Shown: positions 1-8,574 of the stretch, in pieces
Layout of the letters: each line of letters begins with the position of its first letter
How positions within the stretch are numbered: position 1 is the first letter of the stretch
DNA from: CALWZE01 sp964645785
GTDB lineage: Bacteria > Bacillota > Clostridia > Oscillospirales > Ruminococcaceae
Assembly: GCA_964645785.1 (NCBI GenBank)
Contig: CAZYAV010000020.1
Location: forward strand, 1 to 44,895
DNA: 44,895 nucleotides
Reading direction: 5' to 3'
Made by a program: the position numbers and the translations under genes
The notes under the pieces: model-generated
Database searches by the model: none
What the model was told of the DNA's origin: nothing
What the model saw: the letters and a program-made list of their open reading frames with translations, nothing else

Positions 1-1
1 C

Positions 2-1147
2 ATCGTTGTCCACGGCCACGACCCCTCCCTGTCCGAGATGATCGTGTTCTACGCGCAGGATCCCGAGATGATCGCGCTGGCCAAGAGCGTCGGCGCCAAG
101 GGCATCAACATCGCGGGTGTCTGCTGCACCTCCAACGAGGTTGCGATGCGCCACGGCATCCCGATGGCCGGCAACTTCCTGCAGCAGGAGAACGTCGTGC
201 TGACCGGTGCGTGCGAGGCCATCGTCGTGGACGTGCAGTGCATCTTCCCGGCGCTCGGCCCGCTGTCCAAGTGCTTCCACACCAAATTCATCACCACCTC
301 CAACATCGCCCGGATGCCGGATTCCGAGTTCATCCACTTCTCCCCCGAGAACGCGGGCGAGAACGCCAAGGCGATCGTCAAGCTGGCGGTGGAGAACTTC
401 AAAAACAGAAAGCCCGAGCTTGTCCATATCCCCGACATCAAGGAGCCCGCGACGGTCGGCTATTCGGTTGAGGCGATCGAAAAGACCCTCGACACGGTCA
501 CAAACTCGTTCGTCGACGTGACCGGCACGATGAAGCCGCTGGTTGAGTGCGTCGAGTCCGGCGTTCTGCGCGGCGCCGTCGCGATGGTCGGCTGCAACAA
601 CCCGAAAGTTCGCGCCGACTATGCGCACATCGAGCTGATGAAAAAGCTCATCAAAAACGACATTATCCTCGTGCTGTCCGGCTGCTCGGCGCAGGCCGCG
701 GCCAAGGCCGGCCTCATGAGCAAGGACGCCAAGGAGCTCTGCGGCGCGGGTCTCAAGCGCGTCTGCGAGCTGGCGGATATCCCCCCGGTGCTGCACATGG
801 GCTCCTGCGTCGATATCAGCCGCATGATGATCCTCGCCTCCCGCATCGCGGACGACTGGGGCATCGACATTCCGCAGATTCCGCTCGTCGGCTGCGCGCC
901 CGAGTGGATGTCCGAAAAGGCGGTCTCGATCGGCAACTACGTCGTCGCGACCGGCATTGACACCTTCCTCGGCGTTTCTCCGCAGGCGTCCGGCTCGTCC
1001 GTCGTTTGGGATATGCTGACCGGCGGTGGAGATACTGGTTATAAGCAGTGGGTCGGCGCGAACTTCACCGTTGAGACCGACATTGAGAAGCTCGGCGATC
1101 TCATGATTCAGCGCATTGAAGAGAAGCGCGCCGCGCTCGGTATCTGA
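2..1147 (+). CDS. cooS: Anaerobic Ni-Fe carbon monoxide dehydrogenase, catalytic subunit (C-terminal part)
   Basis: Catalyses reversible CO/CO2 conversion at the Ni-Fe-S C-cluster; in acetogens it supplies CO to acetyl-CoA synthase. The reading frame is open from base 2, so the start and the B/D-cluster end lie outside the window; 381 residues remain. C-cluster ligand motifs are all visible: HGHDP at the very beginning, GVCCTSNE, VDVQC, VGCNNP, LSGCSA and HMGSCVDISR. The gene is followed at 43 nt by the nickel ATPase gene and then acsB, so it is the acetogenic CODH (AcsA/CooS) of an acs operon rather than a stand-alone CO oxidase. The operon's corrinoid and methyltransferase genes are not seen and may lie upstream. 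Identification is firm; acsA versus cooS naming is a matter of convention. Confidence 0.95.
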   Translation: MVVHGHDPSLSEMIVFYAQDPEMIALAKSVGAKGINIAGVCCTSNEVAMRHGIPMAGNFLQQENVVLTGACEAIVVDVQCIFPALGPLSKCFHTKFITTSNIARMPDSEFIHFSPENAGENAKAIVKLAVENFKNRKPELVHIPDIKEPATVGYSVEAIEKTLDTVTNSFVDVTGTMKPLVECVESGVLRGAVAMVGCNNPKVRADYAHIELMKKLIKNDIILVLSGCSAQAAAKAGLMSKDAKELCGAGLKRVCELADIPPVLHMGSCVDISRMMILASRIADDWGIDIPQIPLVGCAPEWMSEKAVSIGNYVVATGIDTFLGVSPQASGSSVVWDMLTGGGDTGYKQWVGANFTVETDIEKLGDLMIQRIEEKRAALGI

Positions 1148-1190
1148 TCCTCTCGCTTCCTAATTCTCAAAACGAAAAGAAGGTTCTCGC

Positions 1191-1967
1191 ATGAAAGTTG
1201 CAATCACCGGCAAGGGCGGGGTGGGCAAAACCACCTTCGCGGCGATTCTGGCGCGGCTGTACGCCGCGGATGGGCGCAGCGTACTCGCCGCCGACGTCGA
1301 CCCGGACGCCAACCTCGGGCTGGCGCTCGGCTTCACCGAAGCGGAGCTTGCCGAAATCATCCCCATCTCCTCCCAGCGCAAGCTGGTGGAGGAGCGCACG
1401 GGGGTCGGCGAGCAGAGCATGGGCAAGTTTTTCCGGCTCAACCCCAAGGTCGACGACATTCCGGATAAGTTTGCCAAGCTGAAAAACGGCGTGAAGCTGC
1501 TTGTGCTCGGCACGGTGGAGACCGCCGGCAGCGGCTGCGTCTGCCCCGAGAACGTGCTGCTCAAGCAGATTATCTCCCACCTCATGCTCCAGAAAAAGGA
1601 CGTCGTCATCATGGACATGGAGGCCGGGCTGGAGCATCTCGGGCGCGGCACCTCCTCGGTGATGGATCAGTTCATCGTCGTCATCGAGCCGGGCGCCCGC
1701 AGCATCCAGACCTACGGCAACGTCAAGCGGCTTGCCGGCGAGCTGGGCGTGCGCAAGGTGCGGGTGGTTGCCAACAAGGTGCGGGACGCCGCGGATGAGG
1801 AATTTATCCGCTCCCGCATCCCCGCGGAGGATCTTCTCGGCTTTATGCACTACAACCCCGAGGTCATCGACGCCGACCGGCAGGCGCTCTCGCCTTTCGA
1901 CGTCAGCGCGGCGGCCGTCGAGGAAGTGCGCAAGATCAAAGCGATTATCGACAGCGAGGAACAATAA
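1191..1967 (+). CDS. cooC: CODH/ACS nickel-insertion ATPase (CooC/AcsF type)
   Basis: MinD/NifH-like P-loop ATPase of 258 residues that helps nickel enter CODH or ACS. It has the deviant Walker A motif GKGGVGKTT at residues 7-15, a switch-like segment MDMEAGLEHLGRG near residue 145, and a Cys-x-Cys motif (GCVCPEN) near residue 115, the metal-binding, dimer-forming pair of CooC proteins. A purine-rich site (AAAAGAAGG) sits upstream of the ATG. The gene lies between the CODH and acsB genes with short gaps (43 and 57 nt to the preferred acsB start), so it is co-transcribed with both targets. Family knowledge distinguishes CooC (CODH maturation) from AcsF (ACS maturation); motifs alone do not settle which applies here. 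Confidence 0.9.
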   Translation: MKVAITGKGGVGKTTFAAILARLYAADGRSVLAADVDPDANLGLALGFTEAELAEIIPISSQRKLVEERTGVGEQSMGKFFRLNPKVDDIPDKFAKLKNGVKLLVLGTVETAGSGCVCPENVLLKQIISHLMLQKKDVVIMDMEAGLEHLGRGTSSVMDQFIVVIEPGARSIQTYGNVKRLAGELGVRKVRVVANKVRDAADEEFIRSRIPAEDLLGFMHYNPEVIDADRQALSPFDVSAAAVEEVRKIKAIIDSEEQ

Positions 1968-2024
1968 ATCAACCGGGCGTGAGAAAGCGTCCGACACCCA
2001 TACGAAATGAAAGGACGAACTACT

Positions 2025-4151
2025 GTGACACTATTTGAAAGAGTATTCAAGGGCTCTGACGAGGTCTATGAAAAAGCCGTCAAGTGCGTCGACGACGCCA
2101 TTGCAAAGTTCGGCGCGGACAAAGCGGTCTCCTTCCCGAACACGGCCTACTGCCTGCCCTGCTACTACGCGTTCACCGGCAAAAAGGTCACCAACCTTGC
2201 CGAGCTGAAGGAGGCGTGCGACTACATCAAAACCCGTTTGCAGCATGTCCCGAACACCACCAACGTCTTTTTGAGCGGCATCGGCTCCGCGCTTGCGGCC
2301 GAGGTCATCGAGGCGTGCAAGTATATCGACAACACCCCGTACGCCGAGCCGTATCACGGCCATCTTTCGGACGCGGAGATCCGCGAGCTGGGCGTTCCGC
2401 TCGTCACCCGCGACATCCCCGGCGTCGCGGTCATCATCGGCCCGGCGCCGAGCGCCGAGGAAGCGGCCGCGCTCATCAAGAGCTATCAGTCCAAGGGCAT
2501 CTTCGTCTTCCTCGTGGGCGGCATCATCCAGCAGGCGATTGACATGAAGGTCAACCTCGGCTTCAAGATCCGCGTTGTCGCGCTCGGCGACGACCTGACC
2601 TCGGTCATCCACGTTGTCTCGGTTGCGATTCGCGCGGCGCTCATCTTCGGCTCGATCACCCCGGGCGACGAGGCCGCCGTGTGCAAATACACCTTTGAGC
2701 GCGTGTTCGCGTTTGTCAACGCGTTTGCGCCGGTCAACGACGAGACGGTCTCCTACGGCGGCGGCGCGATTGCGCTCGGCTTCCCCGTCATCACCAACGA
2801 CACCAAGGAGCTGTCCCGCATCCCGAAATCGCTGATTATCCAGCCGGATACCACCAAGTTCCACGACACCTCGCTTGAGGCGCGCGATATCAAGATCAAG
2901 ATCACCAACATCGACATCCCCGTCGCGTTCGCGTCCGCGTTCGAGGGCGAGATCATCCGCCGCCCGGATATGCAGTTTGAGGCAGACGGCTCCCGCGTCG
3001 ACTGCTTCGAGCTGGTGCAGACCCGCGACGCCTCGCAGATCGAGGATCACAAGATCACCCTTGTCGGCCCCGACTTCGACCAGTTTGAGGTTGGCAGCAA
3101 GGTCTGCATGGCGATGCTCGTCGAGGTTGCCGGCAAGTCGATGCAGAGCGACTTTGAGCCTGTCTTTGAGCGCAAATTCCACGCGTTCCTCAACTGCATC
3201 GAGGGCGTGATGCACACCGGCCAGCGCGATATGATCCGCATCCGCGTGAGCAAGGCCACCTATGACGCCGGCTTCCGCGCGAAGCATTTCGGCGAGGTGC
3301 TGTACGCCAAGATCAAGAGCGAGTTCGACACGGTTGTCGACAAGTGCCAGGTCACCATCATCACCGACCCGGCCGAGGTCGGCAAGCTGCGCCACGAGCT
3401 TGCGATCCCCGCCTATGACAAGCGCGACGAGCGCCTGCTCTCGCTGACCGACGAGACGGTCGACAAGTTCTACACCTGCATCATGTGCCAGAGCTTCTCG
3501 CCGTCCCACGTCTGCATCGTCACACCGGAGCGCCTCGGCCTTTGCGGCGCGGTTTCCTGGCTGGATGCGAAAGCCACCAACGAGCTGGATCCCTCCGGCC
3601 CCTGCCAGGTTGTAACCAAGGGCGGCCTGCAGGATGAAGACCTCGGCCGCTGGGACGACGTCAACGCCGCGGTCAACAAGTATTCGCAGGGCGCGCTGGA
3701 GAGCGTCACCCTCTACTCCATCATGGAGGATCCGATGACCTCCTGCGGCTGCTTCGAGTGCATCTGCGGCATTGAGCCGTTCTCGAACGGCGTCATTATC
3801 GTCAACCGTGAGTTCCCGGGTCTCACCCCGCTGGGCATGACCTTTGCGGATCTCGCCTCGATGACCGGCGGCGGCGTGCAGACCCCGGGCTTCATGGGGC
3901 ACGGCAAGCACTTCATTTCCTCCAAGAAGTTCATGAAGGCGGAGGGCGGCGTTGCGCGCATTGTCTGGATGCCGAGCGCCCTGAAAGAGCAGGTTGCGCC
4001 CAAGCTCAACCAGACAGCGAAGGAGCTGTACGGCATTGACAACTTCTGCGACATGATCGGTGACGAGACGGTCGCGGAGGACGCCGAGACGCTGCTCAGC
4101 TTCCTGAACGAGAAGGGTCATCCGGTTCTCGGTCTCGACCCGCTGATGTAA
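2025..4151 (+). CDS. acsB: Acetyl-CoA synthase (CO-methylating), AcsB
   Basis: Condenses CO, a corrinoid-bound methyl group and CoA to acetyl-CoA. The A-cluster ligands are present: Cys residues in FYTCIMCQSF, HVCIV and GLCGAVSW (about residues 485-507 from the GTG) and the nickel-bridging CGC in MTSCGCFECICG (about 574-576). Length, 708 residues from GTG 2025, is close to the roughly 730 of acetogen enzymes, so the N-terminal CODH-interacting domain is kept. I prefer GTG 2025 over the in-frame ATG at 2007, because GAAAGGA at 2009-2015 is a good ribosome site 9 nt before the GTG, whereas the ATG has none and overlaps that site. The gene is followed by a strong terminator and is therefore the last gene of its operon. 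Confidence 0.93.
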   Translation: MTLFERVFKGSDEVYEKAVKCVDDAIAKFGADKAVSFPNTAYCLPCYYAFTGKKVTNLAELKEACDYIKTRLQHVPNTTNVFLSGIGSALAAEVIEACKYIDNTPYAEPYHGHLSDAEIRELGVPLVTRDIPGVAVIIGPAPSAEEAAALIKSYQSKGIFVFLVGGIIQQAIDMKVNLGFKIRVVALGDDLTSVIHVVSVAIRAALIFGSITPGDEAAVCKYTFERVFAFVNAFAPVNDETVSYGGGAIALGFPVITNDTKELSRIPKSLIIQPDTTKFHDTSLEARDIKIKITNIDIPVAFASAFEGEIIRRPDMQFEADGSRVDCFELVQTRDASQIEDHKITLVGPDFDQFEVGSKVCMAMLVEVAGKSMQSDFEPVFERKFHAFLNCIEGVMHTGQRDMIRIRVSKATYDAGFRAKHFGEVLYAKIKSEFDTVVDKCQVTIITDPAEVGKLRHELAIPAYDKRDERLLSLTDETVDKFYTCIMCQSFSPSHVCIVTPERLGLCGAVSWLDAKATNELDPSGPCQVVTKGGLQDEDLGRWDDVNAAVNKYSQGALESVTLYSIMEDPMTSCGCFECICGIEPFSNGVIIVNREFPGLTPLGMTFADLASMTGGGVQTPGFMGHGKHFISSKKFMKAEGGVARIVWMPSALKEQVAPKLNQTAKELYGIDNFCDMIGDETVAEDAETLLSFLNEKGHPVLGLDPLM

Positions 4152-4172
4152 GTTCGTTTTTACGGCAACGGC

Positions 4173-4210
4173 AACCCGGCCGCGCATGAAAATGCGCGGC
4201 CGGGTTTTTT
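4173..4210 (+). terminator. Rho-independent terminator after acsB
   Basis: A perfect 15-bp stem (4173-4187 with 4192-4206) closed by a GAAA tetraloop, with a run of six T at 4205-4210. It lies 21 nt after the acsB stop and ends the CODH/ACS transcript. Confidence 0.93.
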
Positions 4211-4632
4211 CAGCCGGAATAACGGATGAAAACGCTTTAAATCAGACAAATGCCGCCACATGCGCCCTATGAACGAAAGCCGGTGTGCGGGAGAGGCGCC
4301 CGCAAGGCAGAATTTCCTTTACCCATTTGTACAATCGCCGCAGGAGTCTCCGCCGGGCGGCGCGCCCTGCGCAAGAGCGCAGTACGGGTTGTGTTGATTC
4401 GGGATAAGGGGCGGCAGCCCGGCGCTGCGGCCGTCCTTTATCCCGATGGGCTGGGCGTACTTGCGCGGCGGCCGGATTCGCTCTGTCACCGTCCCCCTGA
4501 GCAGTTGCCGGCGCGGCGGTCGGATTTTCTCCCTTATCTGTCGACCGGGACAGCCGCCGCAAGAAGTCAGGCGGGAGGATTGCGGTGAACTTGGCGCTGC
4601 GGGCTTTGGCCGGACAACCTACGGCAGTTTTG

Positions 4633-5050
4633 CGCGTTCGCGGGTTTCGGCTTCCCGCTTTTGCCGGGTACACGCGGCGCAGGTTGGGCAGTTTGGCCGT
4701 CTTATTCTCAAATGCCCGGCTGCCCGCAAACCGCGCTTTCCGGTTCCCCTGCCCCGCCGGGTGTACACGGCAAGGGTTGGGCAGCTCGGCGGCATGTCAT
4801 GTTTCGGCGTGTCATTCTTCTGCGTAGAGGGCTTCCGTCTCTGGCGCAGCAGACAACATATACGTCGGTACATTCTGGCCGCGCACGGACGGCGCGTAGC
4901 CTTTTCTCAATGCCCGGCCGCTCGCAAACCGCGCTTACCGGTTCCCCTGCCCTTGCCTGTAGGCAAGTGGCGCTGATTTGACTGACGGGGTTTCCTCTTT
5001 GGCGCAACAGACCGAATTTACGTCGGTGCACCCTGCCCGCGCACAGGCGA
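4633..5050. repeat. Decayed direct repeats
   Basis: Three overlapping similarities. 4705-4754 resembles 4904-4953 (both read TCTCAA-TGCCCGGC, then GCAAACCGCGCTT, then CCGGTTCCCCTGCCC). 4640-4691 resembles 4735-4784, both ending GGTTGGGCAG, about 93 nt apart. 4831-4890 resembles 4991-5048 (GGCGCAGCAGAC / GGCGCAACAGAC, then TACGTCGGT and GCGCAC). The copies are diverged and of unequal spacing, so this looks like an old tandem or segmental duplication. No coding function is evident. Confidence 0.6.
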
Positions 5051-5277
5051 TGTGTCGACAATTTGCCGGCGCTTCCCCCGGTCGCCTGTCCCGATTTTCC
5101 GGCCGTTTCCTGTCCCACTTTGCTAAGCCGCGTCCTGCGCCGGGCGACGTGTCGTATTTTGTTATTCCACGCTTCTACGCAGCCGGTTTTCGTCCGGCAT
5201 GGCAGCTGCCTGCCCCCTCCGGATATCTCCTGCCCCGCTTTGAATTTGCATCGCTCGCACTTCCCGCTGAAGTGTGC

Positions 5278-5283
5278 TATACT
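5278..5283 (+). promoter_or_regulatory. Possible extended -10 promoter for the redox protein gene
   Basis: TATACT preceded by TGC (extended -10) at 5275-5283, about 190 nt before the next start codon. The -35 position (TCGCAC, 5255-5260) is poor, so support rests on the -10 alone. The leader between it and 5473 holds no riboswitch I recognise. Confidence 0.35.
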
Positions 5284-5472
5284 ACAAACAACACTCGGGT
5301 GTTTTGGGGGCTGTCCCTCTCCGGGCACAGAAGCGCTGCCCGCCGTTTCCGGTGCGAGCCGGTTATGCCTGTCTGACCGCTCTTCTGCAAAGCCGCCCGT
5401 TCCCGCTTCCGTTCCGGCGGAGCTTTCCCGCAATCCTGCCGCGCACACGGCCACAGCAAAGGAGAATATCAA

Positions 5473-5937
5473 ATGAATCATCACGACAGGGCGATTGAAT
5501 TATTCAAAGCCGGCTACAACTGCGCGCAGGCCGTTTTCTGCACATTTTGCGAGGAATACGGCATTGATCTGCAAACCGGCCTGCGCCTGAGCGCATCCTT
5601 CGGCGGCGGCCTTGGCCGCCAGCGGGAGGTCTGCGGCACGGTGAGCGGCATGTGTATGCTTGCCGGGCTTCTCTACGCCCCCGACGACCCCGCCGACGCG
5701 GACGCCAAGGCGGCGCACTATGCCCGCATCCAGCAGCTTTGCGGCGCGTTCCGCGCACAGACGGGCAGCATCATCTGCCGGGAACTGCTCGGTCTCAGCA
5801 GGCCGGAGGGTACTCCCGTCCCCGAGCCGCGCACCGAGGCCTATTACCAAAAGCGCCCCTGCGCCGAGCTGTGCGGTATCGCGGCGCAGGTTTTGGATGA
5901 CTATATACGGGAAAACGGTATTCCCGCCGAGCGCTGA
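5473..5937 (+). CDS. C_GCAxxG_C_C family putative redox protein
   Basis: A 154-residue cytoplasmic protein of the C_GCAxxG_C_C family, small cysteine-rich proteins of anaerobes thought to be redox active; the exact reaction is unknown. The signature is clear: YNCAQAVFCTFCEEYG at residues 15-30, then GGGLGRQREVCGTVSGMCML at about 45-64, with further Cys residues in the C-terminal half (QQLCGAF, IICREL, RPCAELCGI). AAAGGAG lies 7 nt before the ATG. It stands alone on this strand, followed by a hairpin at 5946-5971 and then a gene on the opposite strand. The family assignment is solid; physiological role and partner are not visible from context. Confidence 0.88.
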   Translation: MNHHDRAIELFKAGYNCAQAVFCTFCEEYGIDLQTGLRLSASFGGGLGRQREVCGTVSGMCMLAGLLYAPDDPADADAKAAHYARIQQLCGAFRAQTGSIICRELLGLSRPEGTPVPEPRTEAYYQKRPCAELCGIAAQVLDDYIRENGIPAER

Positions 5938-5945
5938 CCGCCCGA

Positions 5946-5971
5946 GGTTTTGCCCCATGCGGGGCAAAACC
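5946..5971 (+). terminator. Hairpin after the redox protein gene
   Basis: A perfect 11-bp inverted repeat GGTTTTGCCCC / GGGGCAAAACC around ATGC, 8 nt after the stop codon. No T-run follows, so it may be a 3' stabilising hairpin or a weak terminator. Confidence 0.5.
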
Positions 5972-6137
5972 GGTTCGATCGGGGTACGGCGCGCGTCATA
6001 TCCGTTTTTACCCTCTGCGCGTTGGCCGGCCGCGGCGCCTGCCTGCAACGGGTCATACGTTACCCTCCCCGCTGCCCGCGGGCGTTGTGCCCAGCGCCCC
6101 CTGCCAGCGGGGAATAATCGCAAAAGCCCATCCAGTC

Positions 6138-6182
6138 ACAAAAAAGGGCTCTGTTTTGCACACCGCAAAACAGAGCCCTTTT
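6138..6182 (-). terminator. Terminator after the SIMPL-domain gene
   Basis: A perfect 18-bp stem (6142-6159 with 6165-6182, five-base loop) just 9 nt beyond the stop of the minus-strand SIMPL gene. On that strand it ends in a run of six T. The A-rich left arm gives it some terminator character on the plus strand too, so it may also stop reading from the left. Confidence 0.9.
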
Positions 6183-6191
6183 ATCAACTCC

Positions 6192-6851
6192 TCATTTCAG
6201 CGCCCAGATGATGGTGACCGTTTCCTGCGCAGTGATATTCTCCGGCTGGATGTCCAGCCCCGCCTCCATCAGCATGGCGGCGCGCTGCGTGCCGCAGAAC
6301 GCCGTCTGCGAATTCAGCTCAAAAGCGCCCTGGCCATCCTCCCCCTGGCGGATTTCCAAAATCCCGCCAAGCGCGGTTCGGGATGCCTGGGTCAGCACGG
6401 TCGCCCGGCGGTATGCCTCCGCAGTCGCGTTGACAAGCGCCTTGGCGCGCAGGGTCTTTTCGTCCTTCAGCTTAAAGCGAATCGAGAGCTCGGGCATCGC
6501 CTCGCTGCGCGCAAGATAGGAAAGCACCTGCGCGAGCCGCTGCATCGAAAACGGGAAGGTCAGCCGCAGCTGGTGCACACACGCATAGCCGCGAAACAGC
6601 CGCTGCTGCCCGCCCATGCCGTTGGCCGCGTTTTCGTACACGACGTCCACGCCAAATTGCAGGGTTTTGACCATCTCCCGCGTAAACCCCAGCGGCAGAA
6701 GCAGGCTGAGGATGTGCGCGTGCTTGTTTGCGGCGTCGACCATTGTCGCATGATAATCCATGCTCTGTGATTTGAGGGTGATTGTCAGCTCGATTGTGTC
6801 GGGCGCGGCGCTCGCGGTTCCCGTTGAGCGGATTGAGATTGTCTTGTCCAT
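6192..6851 (-). CDS. SIMPL (DUF541) domain protein
   Basis: A 219-residue protein made of a single SIMPL/DUF541 domain. It starts with the usual beta-strand segment (ISIRSTGTASAAPDTIELTI), has a middle FKLKDEKTLRAKALVNATAEAY segment that is the most conserved part of the family, and ends ITAQETVTIIWALK. Characterised relatives (for example E. coli YggE) are linked to oxidative-stress tolerance, but the biochemical role of the family is unclear. Unlike many members it has no signal peptide or membrane anchor, so a cytoplasmic location is likely. AAAGGAG is found about 10 nt upstream of the ATG. It appears monocistronic, followed by the terminator at 6138-6182. Confidence 0.88.
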   Translation of the reverse strand: MDKTISIRSTGTASAAPDTIELTITLKSQSMDYHATMVDAANKHAHILSLLLPLGFTREMVKTLQFGVDVVYENAANGMGGQQRLFRGYACVHQLRLTFPFSMQRLAQVLSYLARSEAMPELSIRFKLKDEKTLRAKALVNATAEAYRRATVLTQASRTALGGILEIRQGEDGQGAFELNSQTAFCGTQRAAMLMEAGLDIQPENITAQETVTIIWALK

Positions 6852-7002
6852 TGCCTCTGCTCTCCTTTACTCTCTGTCAATTCCCTGCGGGCAAATTCGC
6901 CGCTTCTCCGCCGATTCCTGTCCGCCCCGGCCGCATTGCGCCGCGGTGCTTCCCGGCGCAGCCCGCCTCGATTTTTTGGACGCGGATAGCCCAGGCGGGG
7001 CG

Positions 7003-7824
7003 TCAGGGTGTCGCGCCCTGTTCCCCCTGCGCCGGCAGCAGGTCGACGATGACCAGCTCGGTCGGGTTAAAAAGGCGGGGCACAAAAAACCGCTTCAGCA
7101 GGCCGCGGCTGACAATGACCGTGCCCTTCCCGAAAGGGTACAGCCCGCCCGCGTATTTGGGAAACAGCCCCTGGTTCGGCGCAAAAAGGCCGTTGAGCAG
7201 ACCGGGAATCCGCCACTGCCCGCCGTGCGCGTGCCCGCAAAGCGCAAGGTCGAACCCGACGCGCGCGTACACGGGCGCGTATTCCGGCCGGTGGGACAGC
7301 AGCACCTGAAAGCCGCCCAGCGCGTCGCACGCCGCCTTCTGCGCCCGCAGCCGTGCTTCAAACGACGCCGGGCTGCGGTAGGGGTCGGTTACCCCGCACA
7401 GCGCAAGCCCGCGCGATAAAACGCAGCGGTCGTTTAGGGAAACCGCACCGCACGCCGCCATCATCCGCGCCTGCGCCCCGTCCAGCCTGCGCCGCCGCTC
7501 GTGGTTGCCGTTGACCCAGTAAACCGGCCAGCGGGACGCGAGCGACCGCACAAATCCGGCAATCCCGTCAATCGGCCGCGTGTCGCGGATATTGTCCCCC
7601 GTAAAGATGACCAGGTCGGGTGCCTGCATCGCAATCAAGCTGTACAGCCGCCGGTTATCGCGGCCGTGCCGGTCTCCGTGCAGGTCGGCAAGCTGCGCAA
7701 TCCGAACCGACCCGGTGATCTTATCCGACCGGATGCTGTATTGCCGGACAACCAGCCGCCCGCCAAGCGCCAGCGCCAGCCCGTAGGCCGCCGCGAACGC
7801 CGCCGCAATCCAAAATACTCCCAT
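7003..7824 (-). CDS. Membrane-anchored metallophosphoesterase (YaeI/YkuE-like)
   Basis: Calcineurin-like phosphoesterase of 273 residues with one N-terminal membrane helix (residues about 3-20). All metal-ligand motifs are present in order: ADLHGDRHG (D-x-H), FTGDN (GD), VNGNHE (GNH), LLSHRPEY and CGHAHGGQ (GHxH). Relatives of this architecture act on phospholipid-type or other phosphoesters at the membrane; the substrate here is not known. I take ATG 7824, since AGGAAAGG lies 8 nt upstream; the open frame extends 38 codons further, but those codons lack a hydrophobic start and a ribosome site. It is divergent from the nitroreductase gene. Confidence 0.88.
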   Translation of the reverse strand: MGVFWIAAAFAAAYGLALALGGRLVVRQYSIRSDKITGSVRIAQLADLHGDRHGRDNRRLYSLIAMQAPDLVIFTGDNIRDTRPIDGIAGFVRSLASRWPVYWVNGNHERRRRLDGAQARMMAACGAVSLNDRCVLSRGLALCGVTDPYRSPASFEARLRAQKAACDALGGFQVLLSHRPEYAPVYARVGFDLALCGHAHGGQWRIPGLLNGLFAPNQGLFPKYAGGLYPFGKGTVIVSRGLLKRFFVPRLFNPTELVIVDLLPAQGEQGATP

Positions 7825-8016
7825 CTGTGCGCCTTTCCTGTTTTTATATTCTATCATACGGCCGCCGTGAATTCCACTATTCTGCATTTTCCGCAAAAAT
7901 CCGGCCGGGACGTTTGCACCCGGCAGGCGCAAAGGCATGGCGCACGCGCGCAGAATATGGTATGATTATTGTATACCAAAGACAAGGACAAATGCCTGCA
8001 AAGGGAGGACACGGTT

Positions 8017-8541
8017 ATGACCTTTTCAGAGATGGCCGCTTTGCGCCAAAGCTGCCGGAAATACGCCCGGCGTCCGGTCGAGCGTGAGAAGCTGACGCGG
8101 ATGCTGGACACCGCGCGGCTCGCCCCGTCGGCCTGCAATTCGCAGGAATGGCACATGACGGTCGTTGCCGGGGAGCGCGCGCCCGAATTCGCCGAATTTT
8201 TGCAAAACAATGGGATGAACAAATTCACAAGCGGCGTTCCCGCCTTTGTCGTCATCAGCCAGGAGGAGCTGAGCAAGGCCGCCAAAATGGGCGAATCGCT
8301 TTTGCACCAGCCCTACAAAGACTATGACGCTGGCATTCTCGCCGCGCATCTGTGCTATGCCGCGCAGGAGCAGGGGCTTTCCTGCTGCATCGTCGGCTGG
8401 TTTGACGAGCAGAAAATCCAACAATTCATCGGTCTTGAAAAGAAAATCTGCCTTGTGCTCTGCGTGGGCTATGCGGACGAGGGGGAACCGCACCGGGACA
8501 AGGTGCGCAAGCCGCTCGACGAGGTTGCAACCTTTCTTTGA
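8017..8541 (+). CDS. Nitroreductase-family FMN oxidoreductase
   Basis: A 174-residue nitroreductase-fold protein. The FMN phosphate-binding start RQSCRKYARRPV (residues about 9-20) and RLAPSACNSQEWH (about 34-46) are typical of small clostridial members, as are the central DAGILAAHLCYAAQEQGLSCC helix region and the VLCVGYADE strand near the end. The family reduces nitro, quinone or flavin substrates with NAD(P)H; the physiological substrate is unknown. Start ATG 8017 is chosen because AAGGGAGG lies 8 nt upstream; sixteen upstream in-frame codons are rejected for lack of a site. A small membrane protein gene follows after 33 nt. Confidence 0.88.
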   Translation: MTFSEMAALRQSCRKYARRPVEREKLTRMLDTARLAPSACNSQEWHMTVVAGERAPEFAEFLQNNGMNKFTSGVPAFVVISQEELSKAAKMGESLLHQPYKDYDAGILAAHLCYAAQEQGLSCCIVGWFDEQKIQQFIGLEKKICLVLCVGYADEGEPHRDKVRKPLDEVATFL

Positions 8542-8574
8542 CCGCGCGCCGTTCGGGCTCTGCCGGGGGAATTC

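Larger units (their letters stand above)
4211..5472. other. Gene-poor GC-rich intergenic region
   Basis: About 1.26 kb between acsB and the next credible gene. Several long open frames exist on both strands, but their products are Arg/Ala/Pro-rich, share no motif I recognise and are what high GC produces by chance. The middle part contains diverged repeats (entered separately), and the right end has a possible promoter near 5278-5283. I see no RNA gene or mobile-element hallmark here. Confidence 0.6.

Noticed and set aside
2031..4187. 718-codon open frame antisense to acsB
   Set aside because: The plus-strand frame has all A-cluster motifs; the antisense product is a repetitive Asp/Arg/Ala/Val-rich chain typical of shadows in GC-rich genes.
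4708..5484. 258-codon minus-strand frame over the repeat region
   Set aside because: It has no recognised domain, runs across the ribosome site and start of the next gene, and its internal repetition simply reflects the DNA repeats.
5960..5985. GGTTCGATC as a tRNA T-arm
   Set aside because: No acceptor, D or anticodon arms can be built around it; the bases belong to a simple hairpin.
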